Position numbers and translations under genes: made by a program
Shown here: positions 44,132 to 57,365 of the stretch, in pieces
Layout of the letters: every line of letters starts with the position of its first letter
Numbering within the stretch: position 1 is the stretch's first letter
The notes under the pieces: generated by a model
The model's input: the letters and a program-made list of their open reading frames with translations, nothing else
Databases searched by the model: none
What the model was told of the DNA's origin: nothing
NCBI RefSeq assembly: GCF_002865645.1
Contig: NW_020194638.1
Span: 310,001-374,000 of the forward strand
From: Hyaloscypha bicolor E
Lineage: Eukaryota > Ascomycota > Leotiomycetes > Helotiales > Hyaloscyphaceae
Direction of reading: 5' to 3'
Length of the DNA stretch: 64,000 nucleotides

Positions 44132-44942
44132 GGGGTTTTAGTTGAACCATAGTATCGCTTAAGTTGAACCATATTATCAAACTCTGCATATGCTCGTTTA
44201 TTTAGCTGATCCATAGTATCGCTTAAAGAAGCGAGACAGCTAGCCGAGCAAATGAATAGGTTTTGTAATAATTATATTTTAGGCATATACTCTCTTTATG
44301 CTCTGCATATGCTCTCCTTATGCTCTGTATATATATATAGGCAATAAGCTATACGGGCTAGGAAGGTTCGGGTTAGTCCCGAGCTTGCGAGGGGGCTTAG
44401 GGTCAGGGGTTAGGGTCTGGGTTAGTCCGGGGGGTTGGGGGGCGGTAAGAGCCCCCCGCATTGGGATATATTAAAGCGTACAGGCTCTACGGGTTAGGGT
44501 TAGTATATGCTAGGCATATGGATTCCATATGCCGAGTATATGCTTAAGTAATAGTAATACTAAGCAAGATATATTCTAACTTACTTGTGTGCTTCTTAGT
44601 AATAAGAGTAAAGCATATGCTAGGTATATGGGTTCCATATGCCGAGCATATGCTTGAGTAATAGTAATAGTAAAGCAAGATATATTCTAACTTACTTATG
44701 TATTTCTTAGTAGTAAAGGTTAAGCATATGCTAGGAGTATACCTGGCGGGCCGTTGGGGGGAGGTCGGGGTTAGATAGAGGGTGTGAACGAGGACTGGTG
44801 TCTATGTATCATTAAAGCTAGTAGATACAGTATGGTTTTTGGTGAGGGAAGTTGAACCATATTATGGAAAATACAAGGGTATTCTCGCTACTGATAATAT
44901 GGTTCAACTTAAGCGATACTATGGTTCAGCTACTGGCTCCCC
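44132..44942. mobile_element. Non-autonomous TIR element with subterminal repeats, 811 bp
   Basis: The left end reads GGGGTTTTAGTTGAACC and then CATAGTATCGCTTAAGTTGAACCATATTATC. The right end, inverted, carries the same block after GGGGAGCC. The terminal inverted repeat is thus about 50 bp with a small indel. GTTAAA flanks both ends (44126-44131 and 44943-44948) and may be the target duplication, perhaps extended by shared C and G bases. The interior has a 110-bp tandem repeat (44505-44740, two copies plus a partial third) rich in CATATG, and G-rich telomere-like sequence at 44390-44460. No coding capacity is seen. Confidence 0.75.
44505..44740. repeat. 110-bp tandem repeat, two copies plus partial third
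   Basis: Units start ATATGCTAGG at 44505, 44615 and about 44726. Each contains CATATG palindromes, AGTAATAGTAATA and the block AAGATATATTCTAACTTACTT. The period is about 110 bp with a few substitutions between units. Confidence 0.8.
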
Positions 44943-46233
44943 GTTAAAGTAGTAAAAAAAAAAAAAATTGGTATGCGCTCGTCTTACTAATTTTTTTTTT
45001 TGGGAAGGGGGCGAGATTGGGCAAGCTGAGATATTCTCGGATATGTCCACAAGACATAGGACGGACTAGGCGGGATAACGAGAGGATGGGATTTTTGAGA
45101 ACGCTGGTATCCGATTTGAAAGATCGTCATCTCGTAAGCTGCTGCAGTGCACAATTATTGACACAATGCTGCTGAAAGCTCTAGATAATCCTCGTTGATG
45201 ATTCCGCCGTGGTGCGGCAACATAGACTGGAACAGCCTTGGAACTTGAGATACTTGTGATGAACATGGGACGGCATCCTGATGGTTCAACCTTAGATACA
45301 CGGCGGGGGAGCAAGAATTCAAGGGGATCAGGAGCGCCTCCACCTTTGTGGGAATGATAAAGCACCTTAATGCAATGCTAAGTGATTCTGGACAGGTATC
45401 AGAAAGCCTTGAAGCAAGATATTTAGCCAGCATCTCGAGGAGCTCAACAAAGCAAAGAGGACGCAATGGGGGCATCTCGAATTTAAAGAGCTCACTATCA
45501 CCTTCCCCACAGATGGAGGCTGGGAGAGTGCCTTAGTGACAGGGGGTCGGCCGCCAGATTGCAAAATTCGTTCACAAATTTCGAACGCCCACGATCATTT
45601 TTATTTCACAGGATATGAGCTTCGACGTCCAATCAATTTGAAAAAAGGATGGCTGGGTGTGACTGCGCGGCTGAAGAACTTGGATAATTAGCTTAAATTT
45701 TGAGTAATATCATTTGTTTATCTACTACTCCCTTCAGATAATAGACTGATAAGAGTAATTTTAATAATATTATGTATCAAATGATCAGAAGGCAAGGTAA
45801 GTTAAAACACAAATAAAACGTTTATTGTGAGCTTGGTTGAATTATATAGTGATGGGCAGAGCGAGCTCGAACTGGCTGAATGACCACAAGGAGAAAACAA
45901 CTGAGTGGAAGTCTCCAAACTTTACACTAAATGCTCACAACCGCCCCTGAACCCTCTACGACGAGCATCATCTGAGTTCTCGATGTCCCGACAAGAACGG
46001 TTTGTTGGCATATGTGCAAGAAATTAAAAGGGCTTTCATTAACAAGCTGGGTATATCTCAGGTCCTCTCATCAATCCTCTTATCCAACAGAACTTGAACG
46101 CAATATATACACCTCTCACCCTCCCTTCCCTTCCGCCCTCTCTTCCCTCACCATAATCACAACTCTATCTCCTTCGAGGGGAAATTCTGCATCTCCCATA
46201 ATCACATCATCGCATCATCCCAGAAAAAATTAA
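44943..46233. other. Intergenic; a weak open stretch but no supported gene
   Basis: Long A and T tracts flank 44955-45002 and can pair with each other. A minus-strand open stretch (45475-45155; includes LRPLCFVELLEMLAKYLASRL) has protein-like composition but no ATG, splice sites or family match. The segment from 45680 to 45860 is AT-rich. Confidence 0.4.
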
Positions 46234-47859
46234 TCAATCATACTCCTCCCACCCACCGGCTGCGTAAGGATTCCTACATGAAGATCAGTAAAAGGTCAAA
46301 AACAAAGAAACTAAGTGTATAGAAAGGCTCACCACTCCTGCCCCGGATAGGACGTAGCACTCATGCTCGGCGGCGCATTCTCATCAAGCGGCACATCAAT
46401 CTCCTCGCCGTCCTCGCCAATAGGGATTTTCTCTCCTTGCGCCTGTCTCAACACCTCTCTCCTGACCACACTTCCCTGTCCCCTTCCCAGACCCACAACT
46501 TGCGAGGGCGGGCCTTGCTGGATACCCAAGCCATCAGAGCCCATGGTATCAGAACGCATCGTATCCACTCCCCTAGAGCTCACAACCTGACTCCTCGCAC
46601 TCTCCATACTCCTAACCGTGTTCGTGGCTTCTTCCTTAACAGAAGCCACACGCTCGGGACCCCGCTCGCTCGACTCCGTAGCACTGGATGGGAAACGCTC
46701 CACATTCTTCGGCAGTCTCGGGCTCGCGGAATAAAGATCCTCATTTCCGCTCGGATTCCTAACATGAAGTTGCGTCGTCTTGATCTCGTCTCCCGGCGAA
46801 GGAGATCGTTGGTCCGGCTCTGGGCTTACCTCCCGACTGCCCATTGGGCTTGGTGGAGAAGGAGAACTGCGCAGGACGCTCATGTTTCTGTCGATGCCTC
46901 CTCCATTTTCCCCTTCGGCGAGAGAGTGGCCGTTTCGCCCGGGAACGTTGAGCGAGCCGCGAGCTGACTGGATGGACATTGGATTCTGTGGGTCTGAGAT
47001 GCCCGATACCGCAGAAACGGCAGTGCGTCGTGTATTTGAGCGATCGAGGTCTATGTCCATTGTTGACAGCGATTGAGTCAGGGAAGTACCTCGCTCGTGC
47101 CGCATTCCCGTGTCGTGGTTCTGTTGAGAGTGCGAAGGAGATTGCGGACCTGGCCATCTTGGGGCGGGAGGCGCGGGGATCTGTGATGCCATAGGATTAA
47201 TGGGGGAGAAGACTGTGTCATCTGGTAACGGGTAGCCGGCTGGGGATTCGGGGTGTCGGAGAGTAGGTTGCTGCAGGCGCTGAATGGCGTCGTGTTTTAG
47301 TGCTGGTGGCGGGGTGGGGAAGATGGGGAGGTCTTTGGCGACTGGCGCGGGGCGGTCGTCAACATCTTCGTCTGGAAGGGACAGTTGGTATGGCCTTTGT
47401 TGCCTCTCCGCGGATTTTGGAGGCGAGCGAGCACCCGGGTCTTCGCGGCTAATGCGGCGCGGTGCAGAGTTGTATGTTTCAAGGGAGCTTAAGTTTAGCT
47501 TTGGTTGTGGTTGTCTGACCGGTTCGCCCTGTCGCTGTGGGCCACCTTGATATTGATGTCCGTTTTGTTGTGGGAAGCCTTGGGGCTGATTGTAGAAGCC
47601 CTGGGCACGAGGTTGAGCATAGCGAGGATCAACTTGCTGTACATTGTAACCACGTGGATCGTGTCCCGAAGGCGCAACCATAGCACCCTGGCCACGAACT
47701 ATGTCGTATCCGCCTGGGATGGGCACTTGATCATATTGAGGTTCTCGGCTAGCACGACGACCGCGATCTGGAGTTGGAATGGACGGGTCTTGAAACGGTA
47801 TTTCTCTGGTCTGCTTCTGCTTTGTAGGCTGCCGAGGAAACGCTTGCGGAGGCGGCGTC

Positions 47860-47890
<31 letters not shown>

Positions 47891-50800
47891 GCTCCTGCTG
47901 CTGCAAGTCACTATAGGTCTGGGCAGCAGGTAGAGTATGAGGTGCCAAGTTCGACTGGCTGCCGCCACCGGACCGAGAACTATCACTTCCTATTCTCTCT
48001 TGCTGTTGCGGCCGACGTCCCATAAGACCACCCAGTATTCCAGATGCAGACGGTTTTCGAGCCTTGGACTCTTGTCGCTTGGCCTCTTGACGAGAACTTG
48101 GCGATGGGCTACTGCTGTTGAACCTAGACATGATCGTTCGCGATTGACTTGGCGGTGCGTAGACTGGAGGCGGAGTCTGGGCCTGCATTGGGGCCTGCAT
48201 ATGCATACCAGGGGAAAAGCCAGGCGACTCAAGCGGTTGACGGTCAGCATATGATAACTTTCTTGTAGCTTGGGGCCGCTCTTGAATAGGTTCTTTGGCT
48301 GACGGACTGGGCTTTCCGAAAATCTTTCCGCTCAAGCCTGAGAATCGTTGCTTCTTCTTAGACTCTTCCACTGGTGCGGAATTGGGTGCAAAATTCCCCC
48401 CGGAATTTCCTGTGGAAACTCTAACCAGCTTGTTGGGCTTGACTCTCGGCTCGGCCGAGTGACTTCCAAATATTGATCGTTTCCTCTCATGTTCGGTGAC
48501 TGGCGATTGTTGAGCAGTCGCTAGGAGATCGCTACGAGAGGTCATTTGAGAGCTGGGAGGATGCGCAATCACACTCTCCTGACTAACTGGAGCCCCGAGA
48601 CCACTCGTCGAAGTGCGTTTTAAGCCCGAGAAGAAGGCCGATCGACGTTTCTTCTGGTCCACAGCTGCCTCGGAAATTTCAGACTCAGCATATTCAGTAG
48701 CGCGGGATTCAGAAGGCCGTGGAGGAGATGGCTGGGCTACTTCTCGAGAGAATGATCCGCCCCGCTCGTGGCCTCGCTCTCGAGATGAGCCTCGGGACAG
48801 TCTTCCACCAATTTCTCTGAAGATGCCAGAACCGCGTTTGGTAGGAGTGGGGACGTTATCTTCTGGTGGGCCAACTCCTGGCAATTGATATTCGTTTGTC
48901 TGGTGCCTCGGAAGGAATGCAGCGCGACCAAGGGGCTCTTGATAGTAATGAGCTGGCAGATCATCACTGTCGCGAGGAAGATTTGGCCCATGATTCTCTG
49001 GTCTAAAGAGATCAGGGTATCTCTGTGCTGCAGAAGGAGGTTGCTCGAATGGTTTCTGTTGTATTGGTGATGCAGCATGAGGAGTCTTGTCACCGTAATC
49101 TTCCATGCTCTTCCCGTAGCTTTGGCTTGATCCGGAATACCCACGCGTCCGTTGAGCATCATAAGAGCCTTGGCGTCGGTGGTTCTGTTGATCCCCAGAG
49201 CTTCGTGGTGGCGGCCCCATGTCTTGCTCTTTCCAGGCCGAAGGTGAAGAAGGGACTTGCGCAAGTGCAGGCGCTGCCTTGGTTCGATTTGGCTTCCATT
49301 CCACGTGTGATGATTCAACATTTTGAGGCCTGAATGCTACCTCTCCCTGCCGTGGGGGACCAAATCTGGGCGGTGGTTGTTGTTGCGGCGGTTGCTGTGG
49401 TTGTGGAATCGATGTCATTGCACGGTGACTGTACTCAAACAAGCCTGCCTGAACAAGTGTTGGTTTAGTAGATGGTGAATTATACTCCGAAGAGCCAGCT
49501 TGCACGAGCGGTGGCCGCATCGACACAGACTGCTGTGAGACTGGAGTTTGGTGTTGTACAGTTGTGTCAATGGGCGGCACCACGTGACGAGGAGACTTTG
49601 CCACAGGAGACTGCTCTGGTCGAGAGGGTTGGGATTGAGTCTCAATATTTGACTTCATCGCACTCGTAGGCGGCTGAGACGGCTGCGTTGGGATGTTGGT
49701 TGGAGGTTCTGATGGCGTAGGGCCTTGTCCTTCAGCTTCCTTCGGCTTATGCTGTGCAAAAGCCCCAATCCCAACCGCTGCCGCAATCTCGGCCCCGTGG
49801 TGTCCAGAAGCTTCCTGTTGTGGCGCTGGTTTAGGTTCATCCTCTTCATCGTCCTCAATCGGAAATCGTGGTTTTGCCTGTCGTTTCCCAAGTGAAAGGC
49901 CAAATGTTGAAGTACGACGAATGGGCGGAAGGATACCGGGCGCCTGTTGTTCGGGTTGTGCTGTTGGAGCTGCAGGGGGTGGAGGCTGAACGGGAGCCGT
50001 GGCAAGAGCCAGAGGAATGGTGGATGACGGCGTGGTCTGAACCTGGGTCGGAGGTGTCTGTTGTGCAGGCGGTGAAATCGAAGCAGGAGCTACAGCTGGC
50101 GGTGGGTCGGTGGAGAAAGTTGCGGCTGGAGCTGAAGGAGGCGGTGATGGAACACCATATGAGCTCCCTCGAGGTCGATTCAAGATGCTTGTCACAGGTG
50201 CATCCAAGCTTGTCTGTGACTCCGATCCAACTTCAGGCTTCACCTCTACTTCCGTTTCCGTCTGTTCTGCTGCAACCGCATCTTTGTCCGGTACTATGAC
50301 CCAGTCGCTTGTGGGATCACCTTGCTCTTCAGGAGCATCAAAGAAGTGTGCATCACTACTGTTCGATCGATCACTCTTCGAAATGCTTTCACGAGGAACG
50401 TTCAATGACGCTCGCGGTGGTCCAGACTCCGAAGACAATTGACGCGATGCCATTGGCCGTTCTTCATATTGAAATCCCTCTTCCTCAGCGATGGGGGTCG
50501 CGTCGAATGGATCCCAGCTTGGTTGGTACTTACCAATTGGAGCAGGGACACCAAGTGTGTCTCTACTTTCCTCCTTAGCAGCAGCATCATCACCATCAAC
50601 ATCAAGTACCTGTTCCGATGATGAGGGCTCATCGTTATGAGGCAAGACAGTGACAGGAAGGGCTCCACCCATTGATCCAAGCGAGTGATCAGGAGTGAGA
50701 GGCGGGAGTTGTGGTGCAGTCGAAGAACGATCTAGAATCATATCAGGCTGAGTTCGCGACCGCTCGGGAGCTGGCACCGGCGTGCTGTCCTTCGAGAGGC

Positions 50801-53800
50801 GTGCCGCGGAGTCTGGTCGACCTGAGGATCGAGCAAGGCTGAGCGGAAGACCCCATGATGATCTTCTCTCTTTCTCCGATTTCTCCGCTTTAGGCTTAGG
50901 AGCTGGGCTTTCCTGTAGGGGGGATCAAAACTTAGTAATTTGTTCAATCAAGCGCAGGGCATGATGGCAAGGAGATGACATGTTGAGAAGGCTGCAATTT
51001 CCCCTAGTCGTACACAGCCTGCTAAGCAGGACGACAGCTGACAAAGAAGAAAACCCATTCGCGCGATTAGTCTTGGAAATGCACGCAATTTCAGATTGCA
51101 AAAACGCCCAGTCGCCACGTGCGGTCCGGCTCTGAAGGAGAATTCAATCTACCTTGTCTCCGCCACCGGCTCCACGAAGTTTGTTCTTGCCCTTTGCAAG
51201 TAAACCCTTTCCTGCTTTCCCTGCCTTGCCGCCAAATACTCCAGCAGAATGAAGGAATTCCTTTCCTTTTGCTTGAACCTGTTGGGTGGTCAGTTTGTTG
51301 CCAGCAGGAGAGAAGCTTTGTTGAGATCCAGGTTGCAGACTAGGGGCTCCCGGAGACGGGCCCGGTCGTGTTGGTGTGGAGGGTGTGGTTGGCGAAGCAT
51401 TCAAGTATTGTCGATAATAAGGCTCCTGAAGTGGTGGTGCTCCACCGCCTGGAGACTTTGCAAATTTGGATCTTGCAGATCCGCTTGGGACACTCGTTCT
51501 TGACCCGGTCCAAGATCCGGAAGTATTTGCATGCTCAGGATATTGAGCTTGCAGCTTGGCCATCCAGTCGTTGAGGCCAGAATCCATGTTTGCCCAACGA
51601 TGTCTGGTTTCATCAAATGTTTGAATTCGTTGCTGTGGCGATTGTATAGTTACAATGTCTTTGAAGGCAAACAACTTGCTGCCACTAGGTGACATTGGTG
51701 CCTTAACAGGCGAACCGACAGCTGACACGAAGCTTGGGGCGTGTGAAAATTGACTTGTGAAGGGTGACAAATACGGAGTTGGAGAGTTCGCTGGGTGCTC
51801 ATCTTCAGGGGGAGTAGGAGACACGGGGTAAGACGAGATCTGGGGATCTTTCTCTTCGGCCAGAGAGAGTCGACGTTCATGTGTCGGTGGCTTTGGGCTG
51901 TGCGCGGCAACAACGGCACCTACGGGGGTGGCTCCGCCAGCTAGCAGTGCAGCATCTCTACCAACATGGTGGTCGTCGAATAATGTTTTTTGTTCCACCC
52001 TAGAATCTGGACCTTCAAGACCTCGTCCTGAGCCTACAGGAGATGGCTGACCACGGTCAACCTCCCCAGTATTTGAGATAGGTTGGGTCAAGCTTGTTGC
52101 TTCAACAGGGTTTGCGGGCTCATTTGCTGCACTGTGTAGATCATGATCTGAACCCACAGCCGTAGTCGGCTCCACCTGCGGACCGACAGATACATTTTCT
52201 GAGCCCTCTTCCCACGAGAAGCGTGGGGGAAGGGAAGGTCGTTGATACTCCTCGGAGGCCTCTGGCCGACGAGGACTAAGAGGAGGAATAATAGGTGAAT
52301 CAATCTCAGGCGCAGCGGAACGTTCTGTTGCAACTGGCGAGACTGTTTCGGATTGGTGCAGCTCTCCATGTTTTGGTTCTGCACCAGCAACAGCTGGAGC
52401 TGACTCCTCGTCTTCACCAGTAGTGGCCCAATAATTATCATACTCCGTTGGGAGATATGTGCTTTCACGACCCTGTTTACCTGACGCTCCATCATCCAAT
52501 CCCAACATGCTTCCACGATGCTGATCAGCAGTGGTGGGTCTGCTCAGACTCTTGACGATTTCGTTGCGAAGTTTATCGTTCTCGTCGTCATATTCTCTGT
52601 TATCTGAACTTAGAGTTGGCAAGATTTCAGGTCTGCGTGGGGGCTCGAGCGATCCGACGTCATCTAGAGTCTTTTGCTTCAGTGGCGCAGTTGGTGTCGG
52701 GAAGTAGTCTGGGTCATTATCTGGAGACTCTTGCTTAGGGTTATCCTTTGGCAGAGGAGGCGGTGCCACGCTGGACTCGTCTGAGTCAGGCCTATTGACT
52801 ACATCTGGGCGTAGTTGTGTCTCTGGGGGAGCTTGCTCGAGTTTTGGGAGAAGTCTGGGATCCGGATTTGCAGTTGAGTACAGATTTCCACCAGGAGGTG
52901 CCGTGGAATCAGGTGTCGGAAGGTCCCTTCTGGCAGGAAGAACACGTGGGCTGTCTGAGACTGGTGTTCCGCTGGGGCTAGCCTTGTCACGCTTATGCGA
53001 GGCTGCTTCAGCTAAACTGCCACCAAGTGCTCCGACAAAAGCTGCGCTGGACGTAGAGTGTGGCAATTGGTTTCTAGTGGAAGCCGGTGTGATATCATAA
53101 TTGTCATTCTTGCGGCTTGCAGGGACAGGGACAGGAGTTGCTTCAATGACGGGTGTTGGTTTCCGTTCAATAGCAGGTAAATTTGGAGTGTCACTGTTCG
53201 TTGATGTAGTATATGAGGTCCATCCGCCAGGAAGCGCAGGGCGGAAGCTTTGCTCTCGGTCGACTATGGGTCGTGGAGGTTGAAGCGGCTCCTCATCCGG
53301 TGGCGAGGTCTCGGATACGACCGCGTGCTGTCCGCTTGTAATAATGTTCGTTTTTGCCACCTCTGGATGTCTCGCTGGGCTATTCTCGCGGCCTGGTGTA
53401 CTGACCTCACGACGGTATCCAGGTCTGAAACCCGGTGGAGGGCCCTCTGGCACCGATTCCGGATGAGCTTCCTCCTGTCCTTGTGGTTCCTCTGGCGAGT
53501 CTGGCTCGTTGACAACCTCAAGAATTGAAGGGTTAGACGGGTCTCGATTCCCACCTCGAACAGCTGCACTAGGCACACGGCTCATGATTGGGCTGATGCC
53601 ATCGGTACCGGTACTCTCGCTAACACTCCGGCTGACACCGCCGGTTGGTTGTGAGGCAGGCGTATCAGGGACTGACGAATCATCGGCTCTGTCAAAAGCT
53701 TGATTGACCACAGATCTAAATCCAAGTGTTTGCTGATGTTGGAGGGTAAAATCGTCCGCATTAGATGAAGTAGAATGGACTGTCGCGGGGCTTGTAAGAG

Positions 53801-55323
53801 TGACTTCCTTATCCTTAGTCGGCGAAGAGTCTAAGTCTTCGGGTTTCGATTGGGAGAACAAGTCCATTCCAAAGCCAGATATTCGGTTCAGATCTGGTAG
53901 TTTGGGACTTGTTGAAAATCGGCGGGCCTCTTCCACGTCCAGGCGATCTTGCTCAGATGTAGTCGGTTCCGGTGCTTTGGAATGAGATTCTTGTTGCGAT
54001 GTGTGATCATCAACATTGACACCCTCGAATCCATATTCACTCTTCCTCTCCGTGACGGGCTCCAGTATGGGTCTCTGCCATCCAGATTCGGAGCCATCGT
54101 CCGCATCTAAGCTAGTTCTGCTCCGTCGTTGACCCAGACTGTCAGAGCTCGAATCTCTAATGTTGGATTTTGCAGGAGAGTCTGATCTTTCACTCGCTTT
54201 GGCACCCACAATCGAGTCCATGCTTGGTCTCCCAGAATCTAGTGATTGCCGCTCCTTCTCACGTTCTTCGTCCATTCGACGATAGATATCGGCTGGACGA
54301 ATAAATGGAAGAGGTTTGGCTGATGAAGCGGCGGGTGATCGAGCAGCAGCACCAGGCGAGAATGATCGGGGAGCAGCACCTGGCGAAGATGATCGAGGAG
54401 CAGTCCATGGCTTTGGAGCCGCTTGTGCGTGAGTTGGCCCACCAATGTCCGCCAAGTCGGGTCCTGCAGATTGACTCATGCTGCTCTTCCGTGGAGGAAA
54501 CCTCGTGGTCGGCGAGTCGGTGGCAATATGAGGAGCAGGAGAACGAGTCGTAAGAGGTGGTGGGACAGCAGAGGGGGAAAAGTCTCGTCGAGCTTGGTAG
54601 TCGCTTGACGGAGTTGTATCTGACGTAGGCGATACGACAGAAGATATCCCTGCTGGACTGTCTTCCCCGGTATTCACTCGCCCAACTTTCGATATGTCTG
54701 GATGAGGTGACCCAGAGACAGGGGAAACGACTTGGCTCGACTTCCGAAGACCAGTGGGAGGCTGCGTGGCTGACTGGGTCGAGATTTGTAGAGGAGGACC
54801 GCTGGTGTTTCGTGCAGCTGGGACGCCAGTCATTTGTGAGAATCGAGTCGCTGGGGGATTCGACGGTGATTCAGTCGTTGGGGGTGAAGGTTGGCGGACG
54901 GTGGTGGAGGAAAAGTTGCGCTTCTCATCGTCCGGATCGAATGAGTGCGATCGCTTGTGTGGTGGATTGCTTGCTCCTGGCAGAGGCGGCAAATCACCAT
55001 ATTTCCTACTGTCAATACTTGGTGAATTGGACTTCACCGTGGGACTTTGTATTGCCTGGCCTTGCTGCCGAAGTCCTGTCGGCTTAGATACTGGTTGTGG
55101 AGCAGGATCGTAATCATAGTCGTCATCTCCCCAATCGTCACCTCCATAGTTCGCGGGTTTGGCTTCAGCCCATTTCTTGGTCTTCTGTCGATTGACATTC
55201 GCAGCGTATGAGATGTTCGATCCACCAGCAGAGTGGGGGCTCCTGGAAAATTATCAGCAACGTCTAGCTCTGATTCCCAGCCACCCCTACTCACATTGCA
55301 TCGCTAGCATTTGGGTGCGCCAT
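46234..55323 (-). CDS. Very large low-complexity conserved fungal protein
   Basis: Proposed exons: 55323-55295, 55242-51153, 50912-46333 and 46273-46234, giving 2912 aa. Exon 1 encodes only MAHPNASDA plus a split Met; splicing yields MSPHSAGGSNISYAANVNRQ. An acidic aromatic block, YGGDDWGDDDYDYDP, follows. Most of the protein is Ser/Pro/Thr/Gln-rich and presumably disordered, with RPADIYRRMDEEREKERQS and FAFKDIVTIQSPQQRIQTFDETRHRW as islands and a polyglutamine tract encoded near 47862-47910. The last intron joins PGQEW to NPYAAGGWEEYD. The 240-nt intron at 51152-50913 has a weak GTAGAT donor but a good CTACAG acceptor and equal phase on both sides. Without it the gene would end at ...GGGDKVD (51144) and a second gene would need an unseen start. 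I do not know the function; the composition suggests a scaffold or cortical protein. Confidence 0.7.
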
Positions 55324-56294
55324 CGTGGGCAACCTTCGCAGACTCGAGGCTCACGAGACATCTATTGTTGTGACCATGTATTTGTAGGCATTGGGGCTGC
55401 GATCGTGGGGGGAGGCGGATGGGGGCGATGGGGGCGAAGAGAGGATTGCGCGTGCTGGTGATCGTCGATGGGCAGGAGAGAAGCTCAGCTCCGTCAGATT
55501 ACGGCAATCAATGTTCAGCTCCCAGCAGCCTCGGTCGACTGCATGCGCAATGCTTCAGCACGAAGAAGGTGAGGAAGGATAGAAGAAGTGAAGATGTCGC
55601 CGAAGTACAGAGTACGGAAGCAAGATTAGGCGAGGCGAAGACCAGTCTCTGCGGTGTTTATGCTTGCTGGCTCCCCGTTCGTCTGGAAGATGAGGCTTCA
55701 CTTGAATTTCCACCCCCCGTCGCCCGTCATCCCATTCCTTGCACCAGCGCGACGATTCCTGCTGCTGATTGGCCCGCTTGGCGTCTGCTGAAGGATCGGC
55801 AATGCCAGCCACACTTGCTAATTCGCAAACACGGTCGCCACAGCCAAGCCTCACTGGCCACAGAAAGCACGTGCCGGCCGATTTTAGCTGGTCGCCGCTG
55901 CGGCCTGAGTGCCTCAGCGCAGCCGCCATTCTCCAACGCCTAGGAGAACTGACGAGTGCATCCAACGAAACACCAGCTGTCCTGTCTGTTGCAGCAGACC
56001 ACGACCACGCCCACGCCTCTTCTCTCTTGCGACTTCTCTTCACTTCGATAAACCGCGATCCTTTTACGATAATAATTAGAGCCCGCCTCATACACTCCTT
56101 GTCCTGTTTCTTTGTCTCCTACAATCACACGGAGCCTTGTAACCTTTAAATAACTCAGCGCGATCCGAGCCTCCGGAAAGGCAAGTTGGAAACGAGAAGG
56201 CTCACGAATATTGCGGCGCCGATCCAAATCAGCCGAGTACATTCCCTGTGTTGAACTCGCGCCCATATCCCTCTATCGCAACCACATTCTCCAG
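55324..56294. promoter_or_regulatory. Divergent promoter region between the large protein gene and SED5
   Basis: This is about 970 bp with GC-rich stretches and no recognisable gene. Open frames on both strands (for example 55419-55943 and 55555-56091) overlap one another, lack motifs and reflect base composition. Confidence 0.5.
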
Positions 56295-57365
56295 ATGGCA
56301 GTCTCCTCCATCCAGGATCGGACCAACGAGTTCAGGTCGGTCCTGACCCAAGTACAAAAGCGACAGGCAACTTCAAAAGTGGGCGCACAAAGACAGTCAC
56401 TCCTCACAGACTCACAGAAGGCGGCGGCGAATGGCAGCGCAACTGGAGACGGGAAGCCAAGGAGGTCAGAGTTCGCGAGGAGGGCGGCAGAGATTGGCCG
56501 AGGCATCTCAGTGACCATGGGAAAGTTGGAGAAACTAGCACAACGTACGGCTCTCTGGGGGCAGATGTGGAGGTCTTGCATGCTGACACTGCACAGTGGC
56601 CAGGAGGAAAACGCTCTTCGATGACCGGCCAGTCGAAATCAACGAATTGACCTCAATCATCAAGCAAGATCTCTCATCCCTGAACCAACAAATCTCGTCA
56701 TTACAAAGTCTCTCTCGAGCACAGCATCCAAAAGCCGACCAAGAAGGAGAACACAACAAGAACGTAGTCTTCCTTCTCCAAGGAAAACTCACAGACGTAT
56801 CCGCAAATTTCAAAGATGTCCTAGAAGTACGAACGAAGAATATCCAAGCCTCACGAGCGCGAACAGAGAACTTCGTCTCCTCAGTATCAGCCCACGTCGC
56901 CCCATCGATATCCCAGTCCGCCTCTCCATTATACAGCACACCAAACAGAGGATCACCGGGCCCAGGCCAAGATCTATTATCCTTGAATCCAGTTGGGGAT
57001 CAGCAGCTCTTGATGATGGAAGAAGCACAGCCCCAGAACACATACATCCAGCAAAGAGGGGAAGCAATCGAGGCAATAGAAAGAACAATCAGCGAGCTGG
57101 GTGGAATTTTCGGTCAATTAGCCTCTATGGTATCAGAGCAGAGCGAGATGATTCAAAGAATCGATGCGAATACGGAGGATGTAGTAGACAATGTGCAAGG
57201 CGCTCAGAGAGAGCTGCTGAAGTACTGGTCGCGAGTGTCTGGCAATCGCTGGTTGGTTGCCAAGATGTTCGGCGTTCTCATGATTTTCTTTTTGTAGGTG
57301 CCCCTCTTCCATCCATTCTGGATTATGCTAATTCGAATAGACTTTGGGTCCTGATATCCGGATAG
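56295..57365 (+). CDS. SED5: Golgi syntaxin SED5 (Qa-SNARE)
   Basis: Exons 56295-56544, 56597-57293 and 57341-57365 give 323 aa. The N-terminal IQDRTNEF matches the Sly1-binding peptide of syntaxin 5. The block LAQLARRKTLFDDRPVEINEL across the first splice site is characteristic, as is the Habc region. The SNARE helix includes IERTISELGGIFGQLASMVSEQSEMIQRIDANTEDV with the central Gln. The last intron (GTAGGT...AATAG) adds LLWVLISG and completes the C-terminal anchor helix. Without splicing the protein would end early in the membrane segment. SED5 drives ER-to-Golgi and intra-Golgi membrane fusion. Confidence 0.96.

Noticed and set aside
44505..44740. Regular repeats considered as a CRISPR array
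   Set aside because: The units are 110-bp tandem duplications without unique spacers, inside a eukaryotic transposon.
46363..50964. Numerous plus-strand frames opposite the large low-complexity gene
   Set aside because: They are composition-driven antisense frames; Ser/Pro/Gln-rich coding sequence keeps other frames open.
55419..56149. Frames of more than 100 codons on both strands upstream of SED5
   Set aside because: They overlap mutually in GC-rich promoter DNA and show no domain or splice pattern.
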